Shown here piece after piece: positions 62,254-64,000 of a DNA stretch of 64,000 nt. Made by a program: the position numbers and the translations under genes. The stretch spans positions 760,210 through 824,209 of the forward strand of contig NC_012440.1 in NCBI RefSeq assembly GCF_000021565.1, in the 5' to 3' direction. Within the stretch, counting starts at the first letter, position 1. Each line of letters starts with the position of its first letter. A model generated the notes under the pieces. It did no database searches. It saw nothing but the letters and a program-made list of their open reading frames with translations, and was not told where the DNA came from. This stretch comes from Persephonella marina EX-H1. Lineage in GTDB: Bacteria; Aquificota; Aquificia; Aquificales; Hydrogenothermaceae.

Positions 62254-63006
62254 CCTTACCGGAATCCCTTTTTCCTTTAAAAACTCTTTAAGCTCCCCTA
62301 TTGTAAGCTCTTTGAAATGGAAAAGTGAGGCAGCAAGTGCAGCATCAGCCTTCCCCTCTGTGAATGCATCATAAAAATCTTCCTTTTTTCCTGCTCCACC
62401 TGAAGCTATAACAGGTATTGAAACGGCCTCACTTATGGCTCTTGTTAGAGCTATATCGTAACCATTTTTGGTTCCATCCCTGTCCATTGATGTTAGAAGT
62501 ATCTCCCCTGCACCTAAATCCTCAACAGCTTTAGCCCATTCAACAGCATCTATACCTGTAGCTGTTCTTCCTCCGTTTATATAAACCTCCCATCTATCCT
62601 TGCCTGTTCTTTTTGCATCTATCGCTACCACTATTGTTGACGAACCAAATCTTACAGCAGCTGATTCTACAAGGGATGGATTTTTTACTGCGGCTGTATT
62701 TATAGATACCTTGTCAGCACCACTCTCAAGGAGTTTCCTCACATCCTCAAGTGATCTGACACCTCCCCCAACCGTTAGAGGCATAAAGACTGTCTCAGCT
62801 GTCTGTTTAACAACATCAAGTATTATATCCCTTTCTTCTGCAGATGCTGTTATATCAAGGAAAACAAGTTCGTCAGCCCCTGCCTCGTCATAGGCTTTAG
62901 CAGCCTCTACAGGGTCTCCCGCATCAACAAGATTAACAAAGTTAACACCTTTTACAACCCTTCCTTTATTAACGTCAAGACATGGGATTATTCTTTTAGC
63001 AAGCAT
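62248..63006 (-). CDS. hisF: Imidazole glycerol phosphate synthase subunit HisF
   Basis: HisF (252 aa) is the cyclase of the HisH/HisF complex in histidine synthesis. It is a beta/alpha barrel with the catalytic Asp in [13 protein letters not shown] (D11) and the second catalytic Asp in VVAIDAKR (about 130). The two phosphate-binding loops ([19 protein letters not shown]) are intact. It overlaps the toprim gene by 11 bases. hisH is not next to it. Confidence 0.95.
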   Translation of the reverse strand: MLAKRIIPCLDVNKGRVVKGVNFVNLVDAGDPVEAAKAYDEAGADELVFLDITASAEERDIILDVVKQTAETVFMPLTVGGGVRSLEDVRKLLESGADKVSINTAAVKNPSLVESAAVRFGSSTIVVAIDAKRTGKDRWEVYINGGRTATGIDAVEWAKAVEDLGAGEILLTSMDRDGTKNGYDIALTRAISEAVSIPVIASGGAGKKEDFYDAFTEGKADAALAASLFHFKELTIGELKEFLKEKGIPVRL

Positions 63007-63382
63007 CTCTCACCTCGTTTTTTTTAAGTTCAGGTTCTCCTTCAAGAGGTATATTTTCTATCTCTTTTATATTGAATTTTTTTAAGAAATCTCTGAAATC
63101 TCTGTTAACAGGTATTCCTTCCCTCTGAAGTATCTGAAAGAACTTACAGAATATCTTTTCTCCGTGTTTATCCAGATCAAATAAAAGTATAACCTCACTG
63201 CAGTTTTCAACTTTTTCCAGAATATCATAAAATTTCTTTCCCTTGAGAGGTATTATATTTTTAATACCTAATTTTTTTAATCTATCCTCATCTTTTTTTC
63301 CTTCTACAAGAACAACAACATTTTCTCTGCTTCCTTCTTCTTTAAGCTTTTCTTTCCAGTCTTCAAAGGAGCTGAATTCCAT
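62996..63382 (-). CDS. Toprim-domain protein of unknown role
   Basis: This small protein (128 aa) has a toprim fold: E27 ([12 protein letters not shown]) and D69/D71 (LLFDLDKHG), the metal-binding set of primases, topoisomerases and RNase M5-like nucleases. It is close to small toprim proteins annotated as RNase M5-like, but lacks their C-terminal domain. It overlaps the response-regulator gene by one base. Nucleic-acid processing is likely; the exact substrate is not known. Confidence 0.8.
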   Translation of the reverse strand: MEFSSFEDWKEKLKEEGSRENVVVLVEGKKDEDRLKKLGIKNIIPLKGKKFYDILEKVENCSEVILLFDLDKHGEKIFCKFFQILQREGIPVNRDFRDFLKKFNIKEIENIPLEGEPELKKNEVRDAC

Positions 63383-63864
63383 TATTTCTTTTTGAAAATA
63401 TTCTTTAAGGCGTTTATGATCTTTTGGATTATGGATTTCAGGAGAGATCTGTCCACCTCTTCCTCTTCTAATCTCTCCCTTATGTACTCCTCACCTTTTA
63501 CTTTTTTAAGGTGCTCAAGTATCTCTGTAAAAACCTCCAGAGGGTTGAATGGTTTTTCAAGAATGGCTGTCACTTTCATATGTTCAAAAAACTCCTTTTC
63601 CTCATCGGAGAGGGGACTGCTGAGGACAATAAAAGGCAGTTCTTTTATATCCTCATTTTTTCTCATAAAGGAAAGTATCTCCCAGGTTGGCTGACCGTTA
63701 AGCCTTATCTCAGCTACTATTCCGTCAATATCCCTTTCAGATGAAAGTATCTCCTTTGCCTCCTGAATTGACCTTACCTGTATCACCTTTGAGTTACTGA
63801 ACTGAGCTACATCCTGTAGTACTCTGTAGGTCTCAACATCATCATCAAGCAGGAGTATCTTCAT
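63382..63864 (-). CDS. Receiver-domain protein with Glu at the phosphorylation site
   Basis: This protein (160 aa) has an N-terminal response-regulator receiver fold: acidic pocket D7-D9, S82/S83 (VLSS) and K104 (EKPFNP). The phospho-acceptor Asp is replaced by E52 (GIVAEIRLNG), which often mimics the phosphorylated state. A Lys-rich amphipathic C-terminal tail follows; there is no DNA-binding domain. It sits between an mqnD-like gene and the toprim gene. It is likely locked active or acts as a protein adaptor. Confidence 0.8.
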   Translation of the reverse strand: MKILLLDDDVETYRVLQDVAQFSNSKVIQVRSIQEAKEILSSERDIDGIVAEIRLNGQPTWEILSFMRKNEDIKELPFIVLSSPLSDEEKEFFEHMKVTAILEKPFNPLEVFTEILEHLKKVKGEEYIRERLEEEEVDRSLLKSIIQKIINALKNIFKKK

Positions 63865-63875
63865 CTATCCTTCCC

Positions 63876-64000
63876 TTATACAAATTTTATTTCTGGCAAG
63901 GTATCTATAAATCCTTTTTCGTAAGCTTCTTTTAAGAAAAGCTCAATGGCCTTTCTTCCCCTTTCTCCGTAATCGACTGTAAGCTCATTTACATACATAC
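63876..64000 (-). CDS. mqnD: C-terminal end of MqnD-like 1,4-dihydroxy-6-naphthoate synthase (gene continues past window)
   Basis: Only the last about 40 residues are present: MYVNELTVDYGERGRKAIELFL and an ending FIDTLPEIKFV. The YVN..T.DYGERGR pattern is the typical C-terminal signature of MqnD, an enzyme of the futalosine route to menaquinone. The call is therefore likely but rests on a short tail. The stop at 63876 is 11 bases before the receiver gene, so the genes form one operon. Confidence 0.7.
   Translation of the reverse strand, partial: MYVNELTVDYGERGRKAIELFLKEAYEKGFIDTLPEIKFV

Noticed and set aside
1-64000. CRISPR arrays, tRNA, rRNA and insertion sequences.
   Set aside because: No regularly spaced repeats, cloverleaf-like stretches or transposase genes were seen on reading; the only recombinase is Xer-like.

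Overview
The window is about 64 kb of low-GC, gene-dense bacterial DNA. Arg codons are almost all AGA/AGG, many genes overlap by ATGA, and intergenic gaps are short; none exceeds 300 bases without a gene. The gene set points to a thermophilic, autotroph-like member of the Aquificota, most like Hydrogenothermaceae/Persephonella: a split carbamoyl-phosphate synthase large subunit, adenosylcobalamin-dependent ribonucleotide reductase, futalosine-type menaquinone synthesis, a nickel uptake locus, a compact type II secretion operon and heavy-metal efflux. This placement is inferred from gene content and codon style; no rRNA or tRNA is present to confirm it.

Layout. 1-7420 (+): export operon with an EmrB-type MFS pump (5' end outside the window), an HlyD/EmrA adaptor, an MscS channel, a YbhF-type double ATPase, an arsenate reductase and two ABC-2 permeases. 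7502-9316 (+): parA-parB. 9351-20998 (+): type II secretion operon G-I-J-K-L-M-N, a subtilisin-like protease with a C-terminal sorting-type tail, then C-D-E-F; no gspH or prepilin peptidase gene is here. 20991-25849: methyltransferase and rubredoxin (-), mtnC (+), and a five-gene nickel/cobalt ECF uptake operon (-) with a NikR-like operator. 26001-31933 (+): IclR regulator, porin, acetyl-CoA synthetase, DUF485 protein and acetate symporter, with three copies of one dyad in front of the porin. 31965-34392 (+): CBS/DUF294 signalling protein and a DEDDh exonuclease. 34393-36930 (+): a small accessory patch with an AAA ATPase behind repeated TATAC dyads, a nucleotidyltransferase pair, an orphan Phd-type antitoxin and an unlisted 22-residue membrane peptide. 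36933-40159 (+): a degenerate HypF-like protein translationally coupled to an RtcB ligase. 40156-42254 (-): MscS channel and a lipoprotein. 42414-49866 (+): Met-rich lipoprotein, BlaI repressor, M56 metalloprotease, Cus/Czc-type tripartite RND efflux and a secreted Cys-rich peptide. 49996-54216 (-): AmrS radical SAM enzyme and a large papain-fold lipoprotein. 54437-59271 (+): carB N-half, class II ribonucleotide reductase and the cobalamin adenosyltransferase that supplies its cofactor. 59268-60674 (-): TetR regulator and tetraheme cytochrome c. 60807-62253 (+): ubiX and a tyrosine recombinase. 62248-64000 (-): hisF, toprim protein, an atypical receiver protein and the end of an mqnD-like gene.

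How it works together. Several loci carry readable control logic. The metal-efflux block has three TACTA-N7-TAGTA-type dyads, consistent with a BlaI/M56 pair repurposed to control metal resistance. The nickel operon has a sigma70-type promoter with a NikR-like dyad at the predicted start site. The acetate operon has a near-consensus promoter with one of three identical-type dyads on its start site. The cytochrome has a 16/19 Fur-like box. The strongest candidates for undescribed biology are the BlaI/M56-controlled RND system, the HypF-like/RtcB pair, and the secreted protease with its C-terminal tail inside the secretion operon.
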